DNA from: Novosphingobium sp. HII-3
GTDB taxonomy: Bacteria; Pseudomonadota; Alphaproteobacteria; Sphingomonadales; Sphingomonadaceae
Direction of reading: 5' to 3'
Assembly (NCBI RefSeq): GCF_002916655.1
Contig: NZ_PPSM01000036.1
Location: 124,001-188,000, forward strand
Length of the DNA stretch: 64,000 bases
The position numbers and the translations under genes are program-made. The first letter of the stretch is position 1, and each line of letters begins with the position of its first letter. Under the pieces are notes generated by a model. It had not been told where the DNA came from, searched no databases, and was given only the letters and a program-made list of their open reading frames with translations. This document shows positions 19,060 to 26,303 of the stretch, one piece after another.

Positions 19060-19080
19060 GCCATCATTCGGTGCCTACAC

Positions 19081-19130
19081 GTCCCCTCAGCGGGACATTT
19101 CGGCGATGTGAGAAGGACAACACTGCCCTT
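19081..19130 (-). promoter_or_regulatory. Probable ANTAR (NasT) RNA target: two hexaloop hairpins
   Basis: In RNA sense the first hairpin (19113-19130) has a 6-bp stem AAGGGC/GUCCUU closing loop AGUGUU. The second (19081-19096) has stem GUCCC/GGGAC closing loop GCUGAG. Known ANTAR proteins bind tandem stems with six-base loops having A at position 1 and G at position 4. Loop 1 fits fully; loop 2 has G4 but G in place of A1. The pair starts a few bases after the predicted transcription start and precedes the intrinsic terminator. nasT is encoded 4 kb away. Assignment is by structure and context, not by experiment. Confidence 0.75.
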
Positions 19131-19138
19131 TGCGCTGC

Positions 19139-19167
19139 AACATAAATGGAACTGGCGGGCGGCTCAA
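19139..19167 (-). promoter_or_regulatory. Putative nirB operon promoter
   Basis: In the nirB direction TTGAGC (19162-19167) and TATGTT (19139-19144) are separated by 17 bp, a reasonable sigma-70 pair. Transcription would start just before the first hexaloop hairpin. The site lies between the porin stop and the nirB leader, so nirB has a promoter separate from narK. Confidence 0.5.
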
Positions 19168-19188
19168 GCGATTTTCACGTCGCTTTTG

Positions 19189-20421
19189 TCAAATAGCCCA
19201 GTCGAGCTGCACCCAAAGCTTGTCCGTGTCGGTTGCAAGGGTTTCGGCTTCGTAGTGGGCATAGCGCAGCGCAATGGTCGTCCCGCGCACCTTCGCCGAC
19301 GCCAGAAGGTCGATTTCGTTACCGTAATGCTGGCCGAACCGGTCACTCTCGAAGCGGTGCCAGGTCCCCTGCAGGCTAACGGCGGAGAACGAACCCATCT
19401 GCCCGGCGCCATATCCGCCCCCCACATACAGGTCGCGCACGCCGTCCGGCGGTGTCGTCAGGAACTTGTCTGCCCAGCCCTGGAACTTGAAGTTGGTGCC
19501 GAGTGGGGTCTGAAAGCTCGTGAAGGGCGAACCCGCCACTCGACCTTTTGCAGCGCCAAGCACTTCGTACCCCGCGCCTATCTTCCAGCCATGCACGTCA
19601 AGTGAAGCGTCGGCCAGCCAGTACCCGGCACGGTAATCACCGGGATTGCGGCCCCAGTCGGAGTGACGCGCGTAGCTCGCCTGGTAAGCAAGCTTCACGG
19701 ATGTCGCCAAGACGTGCGAACCGGCAAGTCGCGCGCCATATGTCTGACTTGAGAGGCGGTAGCCCTGCACTGCCGCCTCGTCCTGATCGACGAGATAGGC
19801 GAACCCCGTCAGTGTGCCAATCGGCGTCTTCCAGCCGATATTGGCGAGGACGCTATCGCCGCCGACCGCCTGCTGGCGCCCCTCCTTACCGTCGATGCCC
19901 CAGATCGTGCGCACGCTCCAGACGTAGGAAAGGTCAAGCTTCAGGCCCTGCGCGGGCGCAATCTCCGCCCGAACGGCGTCGAAAGTCTGCGCGTTGTTGC
20001 GGAACGCGACATTGCCCACGAAGCGCTCGTCATCCAGCGCAATTTTCTGACGCCCTGCGGTCACCGTCAGATCCCGAACGCTGTACTGCAGTTGTGCGAT
20101 GTAAAGCGCGATGTTCTGCGGATCGGCCACCAGCGGCCGCGACGCGGCGCCGGTCAGTCCATCGTAGTAGGTGTCCACCGCTGCGAGGCTGCCCTGGCCG
20201 ATGATGCTGGCGCTGATCGCCCCGCGAGCGAGCCGGGCTCCTCCGCGAACGCGCATGGTCAGCGCATGAGCCCTTGCGACAATGTCATCCTGCTCGGCAG
20301 TCTCGTAGCGGATTCGCGCTTCCGCGATCGGTGTGACCGTGATCTCCTGCGCCCGTGCGGATGCGGCACAAGCGGCTCCTCCGATGGCCAGCGCAGCTAC
20401 CGTTTTCATCATGACTGTCAT
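19189..20421 (-). CDS. Outer-membrane porin, alginate-export-like
   Basis: 410-residue beta-barrel protein with a cleavable signal (AACAASARAQ, cleavage after about residue 25 from ATG 20421; ATG 20409 is an alternative). The body has alternating amphipathic strands and ends in an aromatic/aliphatic C terminus (LWVQLDWAI), as in porins handled by BamA. Segments such as VTAGRQKIALDDERFVG resemble the alginate_exp family. It follows narK by 76 bp with no terminator visible, so it is probably co-transcribed and may be the outer-membrane route for nitrate. That role is inferred from position only. Confidence 0.75.
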   Translation of the reverse strand: MTVMMKTVAALAIGGAACAASARAQEITVTPIAEARIRYETAEQDDIVARAHALTMRVRGGARLARGAISASIIGQGSLAAVDTYYDGLTGAASRPLVADPQNIALYIAQLQYSVRDLTVTAGRQKIALDDERFVGNVAFRNNAQTFDAVRAEIAPAQGLKLDLSYVWSVRTIWGIDGKEGRQQAVGGDSVLANIGWKTPIGTLTGFAYLVDQDEAAVQGYRLSSQTYGARLAGSHVLATSVKLAYQASYARHSDWGRNPGDYRAGYWLADASLDVHGWKIGAGYEVLGAAKGRVAGSPFTSFQTPLGTNFKFQGWADKFLTTPPDGVRDLYVGGGYGAGQMGSFSAVSLQGTWHRFESDRFGQHYGNEIDLLASAKVRGTTIALRYAHYEAETLATDTDKLWVQLDWAI

Positions 20422-20497
20422 TTGGGCGCGCCCTCAGCACGTAGAGGTTTGGGCCGGCGGCAGCTTCGGATGCAAGCCGCCGCCACGATCAACCAGC

Positions 20498-21763
20498 CTA
20501 GATCCGCGCGGCGGTTTTCCAGGTCGCACGCCAGCGGGTCTTCACCTTCGCCAGCGCGACGAGGGCAACGACTGCAAGGCAGGCGAAGATCAGAAAACCC
20601 GGCGCGAAGCTTCCCGTGAACTGCTTGGCAAGGCCGAGCGAACTGGCGAGATAGAAGCCGCCTACGCCGCCTGCCATGCCGACAAGGCCCGTCATCACGC
20701 CGATCTCGGCCTGGAAACGCTGAGGCACAAGCTGGAAAACCGACCCATTTCCAGTGCCGAGCGCCAACATGGCCACGACGAAGAGTGCGAGAGCTGACGG
20801 AAGCCCCGACGCCTGCGATACACCGATAAGTGCGATGGCGGCGACGGCGTAGACCATCATCAGCGCTTTCACGCCGCCGATCCGGTCTGCCAGCGCGCCG
20901 CCCAGCGGACGCACGAGCGATCCCGCAAAGACGCAGCCTGCTGTGCAATATCCCGCCACCACGGTGCTGAGGCCGAACTGATCGGTGAAGTAGATCGGGA
21001 GCGATGCCGCAAGGCCCACGAAACCACCGAATGTCACTGCATAGAACGCCATCAGCCACCACGCGTCAGCCTGTCTGAGAAGCGCGGCATAATCTACCAG
21101 CTTACGTGGTGCGGGCGGGTTCGGCGCGTCCTTGGCCAGCACGAGGTACAGGCAGAGCACAAGCGCCAACGGGATGCAGGCAAGGCCCAGAACGGCGTTC
21201 CAGCCGAACAGTCTAGCGAGCGTCGGGGCGAACAGCGCGGCGAAGACGGTTCCCGAATTGCCCATACCGGCCAGTCCCATCGCTTTGCCCTGGTGTTCGG
21301 GCGGGTACCACCGGCTCGCGAGCGGGAGCGCGATGGCGAAGCTTGCCCCCGCAAAGCCGAGAATCAGGCCGAGTGCCAGGGTGCCTCCGAAGCTGTCGAT
21401 GCCTGTCGACCAGGCAAGGAACAGACCGAGGATGACGATGCCCTGATTTATCGCGCCTGCACGCTTTGGTCCGATGCGATCGACAAGCAGGCCGTTGACA
21501 ACTCGCAGCAGCGCACCTGCCAGGGTCGGCAGCGCCACCATCAGTCCTTTTTGCGCGGGCGTCAGGCCAAGGGTTCTCGATATCTCGGGCGCCAGCGGTC
21601 CGAGGAGGACCCACACCATGAAGGCCAGGTCGAAATAAAGGAAGGCTGCGATGAGCGTCGGCGCGTGGCCGGCCTGCCAGAAGCTGACGGCAGGCTTGCT
21701 GCGAACGTCGTCTGCCGGGGAGCCGGCAGGGTCTTGGTCAGGTCGCCAGAATGCGGTGGCCAT
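20498..21763 (-). CDS. narK: NarK/NasA-family nitrate/nitrite MFS transporter
   Basis: Major facilitator with 12 predicted helices, 421 residues. The nitrate/nitrite porter signatures are visible as GFAGASFAIALPLASRWYP and GMGNSGTVFAALFAP in the first half and as ALGTGNGSVFQLVP and GLVGMAGGVGGFYL in the second; the two Gly-rich 'nitrate signature' helices are characteristic. The ATG at 21763 has a GGGGGA ribosome site. It heads the narK-porin unit and lies behind its own hexaloop/terminator leader. It would import nitrate for NasA. Confidence 0.92.
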   Translation of the reverse strand: MATAFWRPDQDPAGSPADDVRSKPAVSFWQAGHAPTLIAAFLYFDLAFMVWVLLGPLAPEISRTLGLTPAQKGLMVALPTLAGALLRVVNGLLVDRIGPKRAGAINQGIVILGLFLAWSTGIDSFGGTLALGLILGFAGASFAIALPLASRWYPPEHQGKAMGLAGMGNSGTVFAALFAPTLARLFGWNAVLGLACIPLALVLCLYLVLAKDAPNPPAPRKLVDYAALLRQADAWWLMAFYAVTFGGFVGLAASLPIYFTDQFGLSTVVAGYCTAGCVFAGSLVRPLGGALADRIGGVKALMMVYAVAAIALIGVSQASGLPSALALFVVAMLALGTGNGSVFQLVPQRFQAEIGVMTGLVGMAGGVGGFYLASSLGLAKQFTGSFAPGFLIFACLAVVALVALAKVKTRWRATWKTAARI

Positions 21764-21796
21764 GATACGTCCCCCATGAAAAATGAAACGGGCACG

Positions 21797-21849
21797 AAAA
21801 AAGCCGCGGCCCGGACGTCACCCTGGTGGTGAGCCCGGTCAGCGGCTTT
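21797..21849 (-). terminator. Intrinsic terminator (attenuator) in the narK leader
   Basis: In the narK direction AAAGCCGC (21842-21849) pairs with GCGGCTTT (21800-21807), followed by a run of six U (21797-21802). The intervening CCGGGC/GCCCGG arms lengthen the structure. It lies about 35 bp before the narK start, mirroring the nirB leader. Confidence 0.8.
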
Positions 21850-21869
21850 GCTGCGAATTCAGTGAGAAT

Positions 21870-21920
21870 GGCGTCCCGTCCTTGGGACCGCCTGTCCAGT
21901 TACACGCGCATCATCGCGCG
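21870..21920 (-). promoter_or_regulatory. Probable ANTAR (NasT) RNA target: two hexaloop hairpins
   Basis: In RNA sense the first hairpin (21905-21920) is CGCGC-GAUGAU-GCGCG; a register shifted by one gives loop AUGAUG. The second (21870-21892) is an 8-bp stem with one bulged G, closing loop AAGGAC, which has the A1/G4 pattern of ANTAR targets. A terminator follows 20 bp later. The same order of elements occurs before nirB, although the sequences differ, which supports a shared control by NasT. The first loop is the weaker part. Confidence 0.7.
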
Positions 21921-21927
21921 ACCTTCA

Positions 21928-21957
21928 TATATTCGGGTGATTCGCCGGATCTGGCAA
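21928..21957 (-). promoter_or_regulatory. Putative narK promoter
   Basis: TTGCCA (21952-21957) and AATATA (21928-21933) in the narK direction, spaced by 18 bp. The predicted start falls right before the first hexaloop hairpin. It also lies close to the end of nasS (21996), so transcription of nasTS must end or read through here. Confidence 0.45.
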
Positions 21958-21995
21958 GGTGCAAAATAGCACTCTCTTCCCCTTCCAGATCGTGT

Positions 21996-23225
21996 TCAGG
22001 TTTGTCCCCGTTCCGGCCTCTCGAAGCCGGCGAGGTAATCTTCGATTCGTTCAGGATCGAAGATCCGCCCGTCGAAGAACCTGTCCGGGCCCAGCATCAG
22101 GTCGCCCTTGCGCGAGCCCACGCCGAGCGGCGCCGCCACGGCGCCTTCCAGCTTCATGCTGGCGCCCGGCATCGGCAGGTCGCTGCCGGCCAGTGCGCGA
22201 CGGTAGACATCCGGCCGGAACACGGCGGCCGCCCTGCCCTCCGCCTCCGCAGAGGGTTCGACCATGTTCCAGCGCACGAGCTGCGAATAGATCCACAACG
22301 CCTGACTGCGCCAGGGGAAAGGCGTTGCCTCTCGGGAGAAAAGCATGAAGTCCGGATTGGAAACCGGCGCATCGCCGGCGCGCGGAACGATGGAACCGGT
22401 CAGGCCGCGCAGGATCAGCTCGGAAGGCTGGCCGACGTAGTGTGTTTCCGCGAGCATGTCTGCCAGCGCTTCCCTGTTCTCAGGCGCATCGCACCAGAGG
22501 GCGGCCCGGGCGAGCGCGCGCAGCAGGCGGTCGGTCGTCTCCGGATTCTCCTCCAGCCATGCCTTGCGAAAGGCCAGCACCTTCTCGACGCCGCGCTGCC
22601 AGATGCGCTGGCCGATGGCCACCGCCTCCGCCGTGCCTAAATCGACAGCCGCGCTGCCCCAGGGTTCTCCTGCGATGAAGCCGTCGATCTCACCAGCCTG
22701 GATCGCTTCGACCATCAACGATGGCGGCAGGACGCGCAGGGTCACATCGCGATCAGGATCGACGCCTGCGGTGGAGAGCCAGTAGCGCAGTATCAGAGCG
22801 TGGCTGGAGAACCGGTGAACCACGCCGATGACGGGCTTGCGCCGCCACAGCCCGATCGCGGCCGCAAAGTCATGCGCCGTGCCGAGCGGGTCTGCGAGCC
22901 GCGCCACCGGATCGGGAGCCAGAGCGGCGGCGAACTCCTTCGCCATCACCAGCAGGTTGCCGTTGACGCCCAGCTTGAACGGAGCGGCCAGCGCCGCCGG
23001 CTGCTGGCTCAGGCCCAATGTTACCGCCACGGCCAGCGGAGCCAGCATATGCGCGGCCTGCACCTGTCCATACACGAGCCGGTCGCGCAGCGTTGCCCAG
23101 CTGGTCGTCCGCACGAGATCAAGCGACAGGCCCTCCTGTTCGGCAAACCCCTGCTCACGCGCTGCGGCAAGAACCGCCACGTCGTTGAGCGGCAGGAAGG
23201 CAATGCGAAGGTTGGTCGTCATCAT
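21996..23225 (-). CDS. nasS: NasS nitrate/nitrite sensor (NrtA/CmpA-like, cytoplasmic)
   Basis: 409-residue protein of the NrtA/CmpA nitrate-binding family, but with no signal peptide (it opens MMTTNLRIAFLPLNDVAVL), so it stays in the cytoplasm. In NasST systems NasS holds NasT inactive until it binds nitrate or nitrite. Motifs LVYGQVQAAHMLAPLAV, GEIDGFIAGEPWG and TEAVAIGQRIW are typical. Its ATG overlaps the nasT stop (ATGA), indicating coupled synthesis in the order nasT-nasS. Confidence 0.92.
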   Translation of the reverse strand: MMTTNLRIAFLPLNDVAVLAAAREQGFAEQEGLSLDLVRTTSWATLRDRLVYGQVQAAHMLAPLAVAVTLGLSQQPAALAAPFKLGVNGNLLVMAKEFAAALAPDPVARLADPLGTAHDFAAAIGLWRRKPVIGVVHRFSSHALILRYWLSTAGVDPDRDVTLRVLPPSLMVEAIQAGEIDGFIAGEPWGSAAVDLGTAEAVAIGQRIWQRGVEKVLAFRKAWLEENPETTDRLLRALARAALWCDAPENREALADMLAETHYVGQPSELILRGLTGSIVPRAGDAPVSNPDFMLFSREATPFPWRSQALWIYSQLVRWNMVEPSAEAEGRAAAVFRPDVYRRALAGSDLPMPGASMKLEGAVAAPLGVGSRKGDLMLGPDRFFDGRIFDPERIEDYLAGFERPERGQT

Positions 23226-23800
23226 ACCCCTCCCAGCAGGTCGCTGGCTGTTATCAGCGCCTGCGCCACGTCGACGATCTTCTTGCCCTGGTTCATCGCG
23301 GTCGAGCGAAGGAGAGCGTAAGCATCCTGTTCGGACAGGCCGCGCTGGTTCATCAGGATCGATTTGGCGCGGTCGATCACCTTGCGATCGGCAAGCTGGG
23401 TTCGGGCGTCCTCTAGTTCCGCCTGCATGCGGGAGAACGCGTTGAAGCGCCGCACCGCCAGTTCCAGCACCGGCTTGACGCGTTCCTTGCGCAAGCCGTC
23501 GACGACGTAGGCCGACACTCCGGCATCGATGGCAGCGCCGATCATCGTTTCGTCGGACTGGTCCACGAACATCGCGATGGGACGGGCGAGCGCGCGGCTG
23601 ACGGTGAGCATTTCCTCCAGTGTGTCGCGGCTGGGGCTGCCAAGGTCCATCAGCACGACATCGGGAGCCATGCGTTCGAGCCGGGCGACGAAGGCGCCGC
23701 GCGGCGGGACGATGTGAATGTCGTCGTAGCCGGCATCGCGCAGCCCCTCTTCGAGTACGGTCGCGCGAAGGCCGCTGTCGTCGATGATGACAATGCGCAT
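23222..23800 (-). CDS. nasT: NasT, ANTAR-domain antiterminator
   Basis: 192 residues from ATG 23800. The N terminus is a receiver-like domain (MRIVIIDDSGLRATVLEEG; DVVLMDLGSPSRD), and the C terminus is an ANTAR RNA-binding helix bundle (DRKVIDRAKSILMNQRGLSE, DAYALLRSTAMNQGKKI). NasT binds tandem hexaloop hairpins in nas leaders and prevents termination when NasS releases it. Two such leaders lie upstream of narK and nirB in this window. Reading upstream to 23857 is possible but adds a non-family N terminus. Confidence 0.94.
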   Translation of the reverse strand: MRIVIIDDSGLRATVLEEGLRDAGYDDIHIVPPRGAFVARLERMAPDVVLMDLGSPSRDTLEEMLTVSRALARPIAMFVDQSDETMIGAAIDAGVSAYVVDGLRKERVKPVLELAVRRFNAFSRMQAELEDARTQLADRKVIDRAKSILMNQRGLSEQDAYALLRSTAMNQGKKIVDVAQALITASDLLGGV

Positions 23801-23954
23801 GGGGCCCCCTCGCCGCACCCTTGCCGTAGAAAGACGTGATCGGTCAACGGCGCGCAAGAGGAGTGTTCGTCCGCCGGGATTTGTTCTCGAGTAGCTTCAG
23901 GCCGGTGTGCACGATCCGGGCCAGGCCGCGTAGCCCGCCCGGAGCCGCGTTTCG

Positions 23955-24404
23955 TCAGGCGGACCGCGCCTCCTGGTAGGCCTGAGCTTCCGCGGCGATG
24001 AGAATGTCCGCGAGCATCCAGTAAGCCTCGCCCCAGGCGGCAAGCACATCATCGGTCGCCACATCCTCCCCCAGCACATCGCGGATGGCCGGGAGCAGCG
24101 CCGCGGCGACCTGCGGGTAGTGCTCGGCCTTCACGCCCGTTTCCACATGGCGCGCCACCATCCGCTGTACGGCTGGTCCAAGATTCTGCAGCTTGTCGAT
24201 GTTCTTGGCGTAAGCAAGGATGGCGCCGGCCAGACGCCTCGGCTGCTCGCCGCTTTCCTGCGCGGCGCGATCGAACATGGCTGCGATCTCCGGATCCTGC
24301 AGCAGGCGTGCATACATGGCGGTGGTGATGTCCACCCCATACTGCTCGATGGCGGGAGCCGTGCTCTTGACGATCTGCATGGCGGCAGGAGAGACGGTTC
24401 GCAT
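23955..24404 (-). CDS. Single-domain globin (flavohemoglobin-type heme domain)
   Basis: 149-residue globin resembling the heme domain of flavohemoglobins and Vitreoscilla hemoglobin, without any reductase domain. It keeps the B10 Tyr (TTAMYARLL), the E7 Gln (GEQPRRLAGAILAYA) and the F8 proximal His (VARHVETGVKAEHYP). The ATG at 24404 has an AAGGAG site 8 bases upstream. Such globins bind O2 and, with a partner reductase, can oxidise NO. It is the last gene of the AOX-receiver-hemoglobin-YeaR string and lies 154 bp from nasT, which suggests a link to nitrite-derived NO. Confidence 0.88.
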   Translation of the reverse strand: MRTVSPAAMQIVKSTAPAIEQYGVDITTAMYARLLQDPEIAAMFDRAAQESGEQPRRLAGAILAYAKNIDKLQNLGPAVQRMVARHVETGVKAEHYPQVAAALLPAIRDVLGEDVATDDVLAAWGEAYWMLADILIAAEAQAYQEARSA

Positions 24405-24445
24405 TAGGTGCTCCTTTGTCTTTCTGAAAATGAGGCATTGAGATC

Positions 24446-24473
24446 GGCACCGGCTCCGGCACCGGCTCCGGCT
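24446..24473. repeat. Short tandem repeat (12 bp x 2.3)
   Basis: GGCACCGGCTCC is repeated twice head-to-tail (24446-24457, 24458-24469) with a partial third copy GGCT. It lies in the 70-bp gap between the DUF1971 and globin genes. No terminator or promoter is obvious in it. Confidence 0.8.
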
Positions 24474-24474
24474 G

Positions 24475-24768
24475 TCATGGGAGCCGGAGGAACTCGACGT
24501 GAAAACGCACAGGTCCGAGCGGCTCCACACGGTGAAGGATGGTGGGCTCCACCACGCCGGGCTCGGCCGACGGGGTCAGGATACGTTCCGTTGGCGTTCG
24601 CCGGTGGTCCGTGACGACATAGCGCAACGTTCCATGTTCCACACGGATCAGCCCCCAGGCACCTGCCTTCGTCGCGTGGTCCTTCCGAAGAGCATCAGGA
24701 ATCGTCGTCTCGGTGAAAGTCGGCGTCCTTTGGTAGGCAGCGGCACTCGGGGGAATTCTCGCACTCAT
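24475..24768 (-). CDS. DUF1971 (YeaR/TehB-like) protein
   Basis: 97-residue cupin-like protein of the DUF1971 family, with the typical core GAWGLIRVEHGTLRYVV and the C-terminal PTILHRVEPLGPVRFHVEF. The E. coli member YeaR is induced by nitrate and NO and lies next to a small partner gene; its biochemistry is unclear. Here its start overlaps the end of the truncated hemoglobin gene (ATGA), so the two are made together. This supports the reading of the cluster as NO-related. Confidence 0.82.
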   Translation of the reverse strand: MSARIPPSAAAYQRTPTFTETTIPDALRKDHATKAGAWGLIRVEHGTLRYVVTDHRRTPTERILTPSAEPGVVEPTILHRVEPLGPVRFHVEFLRLP

Positions 24769-25148
24769 GCCGATTTCCTGTCGCGATAGAAGCTCATCCC
24801 CAGCTGCAGGCTTTCGGCGATGCGGTCCGCCTTCTCCTGAAGCATGGCGGCCATGGCCGGCTCGAAAAGTTCGCTCGTGGTCTGGCGCCAGAGATCAAGC
24901 CAGCGGCCGAACGCTTCACGGCTCATGCGGTCCTCATGGCGCACGTGGGCGATCATCGGCTGCCCCTTGTAGCGCCCGCTTGCGAGCAGCACCGATGACC
25001 AGAAATCCTGCAGCGTCGCCAGATGATGAGCCCAGTCGGTGACAGCGTCGTTGAAGATGGGTCCAAGCAGGCTGTCCTGCCTGACGCGCCCGTAGAAGGT
25101 CGGCACCAGCCGGGCGATGTCTTCTTCCCTGATGGGGCTGTGTGCCAT
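24765..25148 (-). CDS. Group III truncated hemoglobin
   Basis: 127-residue trHbP-type globin from ATG 25148, which follows the receiver gene stop by one base. It has the B10 Tyr (PTFYGRVRQDSLLGPIF), the conserved WAHHLATLQDFWSSVLL segment, the proximal-His region MIAHVRHEDRMSREAFGRWLDLW, and the group III G8 Trp. Group III truncated hemoglobins are linked to NO or microaerobic physiology (Campylobacter Ctb). Encoding it beside an alternative oxidase and a second globin suggests oxygen/NO handling. Confidence 0.88.
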   Translation of the reverse strand: MAHSPIREEDIARLVPTFYGRVRQDSLLGPIFNDAVTDWAHHLATLQDFWSSVLLASGRYKGQPMIAHVRHEDRMSREAFGRWLDLWRQTTSELFEPAMAAMLQEKADRIAESLQLGMSFYRDRKSA

Positions 25149-25149
25149 A

Positions 25150-25506
25150 TCAGGCGGCCTTGCTGGACGTGAGAAGAGCGTGAAGCGCGACTGGAAGTTC
25201 GTCTCCCAGCAATGGCTTTTCGATGATGGCGACATCGAAGGCCGCCGCGCGGCGCTGCAATCGTGGCGTGGGGTTGGTCGCCAGAAGGACCGCCGGCGCC
25301 TTGATCCCCTCGGCGCGAAGCTGTGCGAGGAAAGCGAGTCCATCGGCCCTGTATCGCTGGTCGATCACAAGGCATGAGGCTGCAGCGCTCAGTCCAGAGG
25401 TGCTGCCATCCTCGGCCATAAACCCCTGGAGCGTGAGCGCAAACTGCAGGGAGGACAGGACTGCCTGATCGCTCTCGAACAGCAGGATGGAATGATCCTC
25501 GTGCAT
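25150..25506 (-). CDS. Stand-alone receiver (CheY-like) protein
   Basis: 118-residue receiver domain without an output domain. The likely acidic pocket is Glu11/Asp13 (FESD), the phosphoacceptor Asp49 (CLVIDQRY), Thr77 (LLATN) and Lys97 (IIEKPL). The layout resembles receivers of FixJ-type regulators. It is placed between the alternative oxidase and the truncated hemoglobin genes with short gaps (27 bp and 1 bp), hence probably co-transcribed. It could be a phosphate sink or second target of the FixL-type kinase encoded divergently; this is a guess. Confidence 0.8.
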   Translation of the reverse strand: MHEDHSILLFESDQAVLSSLQFALTLQGFMAEDGSTSGLSAAASCLVIDQRYRADGLAFLAQLRAEGIKAPAVLLATNPTPRLQRRAAAFDVAIIEKPLLGDELPVALHALLTSSKAA

Positions 25507-25533
25507 GCCCTGTCCTCCCCGCCGTGCCTGCAG

Positions 25534-26223
25534 TCAGGCAGCCTTCTTCCAGTTGGGCAAAAGCTCCGCATGCGGCGGGCACTTGGCAATGGCGCCGACC
25601 GGCAACCCGGCCAGCTCGTTGGCGAAGCCATGGTTGACGTCGCGGTGATGCGCTTCGTCAGCGCGGACAACCAGCACCACGTCGCGCAGCGTGGCGTCTT
25701 CTGGCAGACCCCAGTAGCGGCGGGCGATCTCGGGTGCCGGAACATTCGGGCTGCGCCCCTCATCGATTTCGGCGAGGTAGTGCGTGTAGCTGATCACGGC
25801 TTCCTCCTCGAAGTAGCCGACCACGCGGTGAGCGGTCTTCGCGCTGACGAGGTAGAGGGCGAAGAAGAACAGGTAGAAGACCCACTGCACGCCGATGATC
25901 ACCGCGCGTTCGAACCACGTGGGCTTGGAGACCTCGATAAAGGTCATGAGGTGCATACGCTCGTTTTCGGCCTCGTCCATGAGCGTCCTGATCCACCCCC
26001 TGTCGTCGCACATCCGACGCAGGCACGTGAGGTGGTTGATCGTCGCGCCGACCATACCGGGAACAGCGGCGACCGTTTCCAGAACCACGGCACGGTGACC
26101 ATAGCGCTGTGCGAAGAAAGTGTCAGCGCACCAGCGCAGCACCTTGGTGAAGCCGAGCGCGACCTTGTCCGAAAGGCCGCCGGCCTTATGATGGACCCCA
26201 AGATCGATGAACGGTGCAGTCAT
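25534..26223 (-). CDS. aox: Alternative oxidase (AOX, diiron ubiquinol oxidase)
   Basis: 229-residue cyanide- and NO-insensitive ubiquinol oxidase, a monotopic inner-membrane protein that reduces O2 to water without pumping protons. The diiron ligands are visible: Glu49 (VLETVA), Glu88 and His91 (NERMHL), Glu140 (FEEEAV), Glu190 and His193 ([12 protein letters not shown]). The family is common in mitochondria and present in some alphaproteobacteria such as Novosphingobium. It is divergent from fixL with an 80-bp gap and heads an apparent operon with the receiver and globins. Confidence 0.95.
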   Translation of the reverse strand: MTAPFIDLGVHHKAGGLSDKVALGFTKVLRWCADTFFAQRYGHRAVVLETVAAVPGMVGATINHLTCLRRMCDDRGWIRTLMDEAENERMHLMTFIEVSKPTWFERAVIIGVQWVFYLFFFALYLVSAKTAHRVVGYFEEEAVISYTHYLAEIDEGRSPNVPAPEIARRYWGLPEDATLRDVVLVVRADEAHHRDVNHGFANELAGLPVGAIAKCPPHAELLPNWKKAA

Positions 26224-26272
26224 TGAACGTCTCCGGTTCGCGGCACGATTGCTTGTGTGCCGCCGATGCGCC

Positions 26273-26280
26273 GTAGGTAG
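26273..26280 (+). promoter_or_regulatory. Possible FixJ-type binding site
   Basis: GTAGGTAG in the 80-bp gap between aox and fixL matches 7 of 8 positions of the GTAMGTAG motif described for rhizobial FixJ. An 8-bp match can occur by chance, so this is only a candidate. Confidence 0.25.
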
Positions 26281-26303
26281 GGGATCAGAAGAGGTGCAAA
26301 AAT

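Noticed and set aside
24446..24473. Possible CRISPR-like or regulatory repeat array
   Set aside because: Only 2.3 head-to-tail copies of 12 bp with no spacers; simple tandem duplication.
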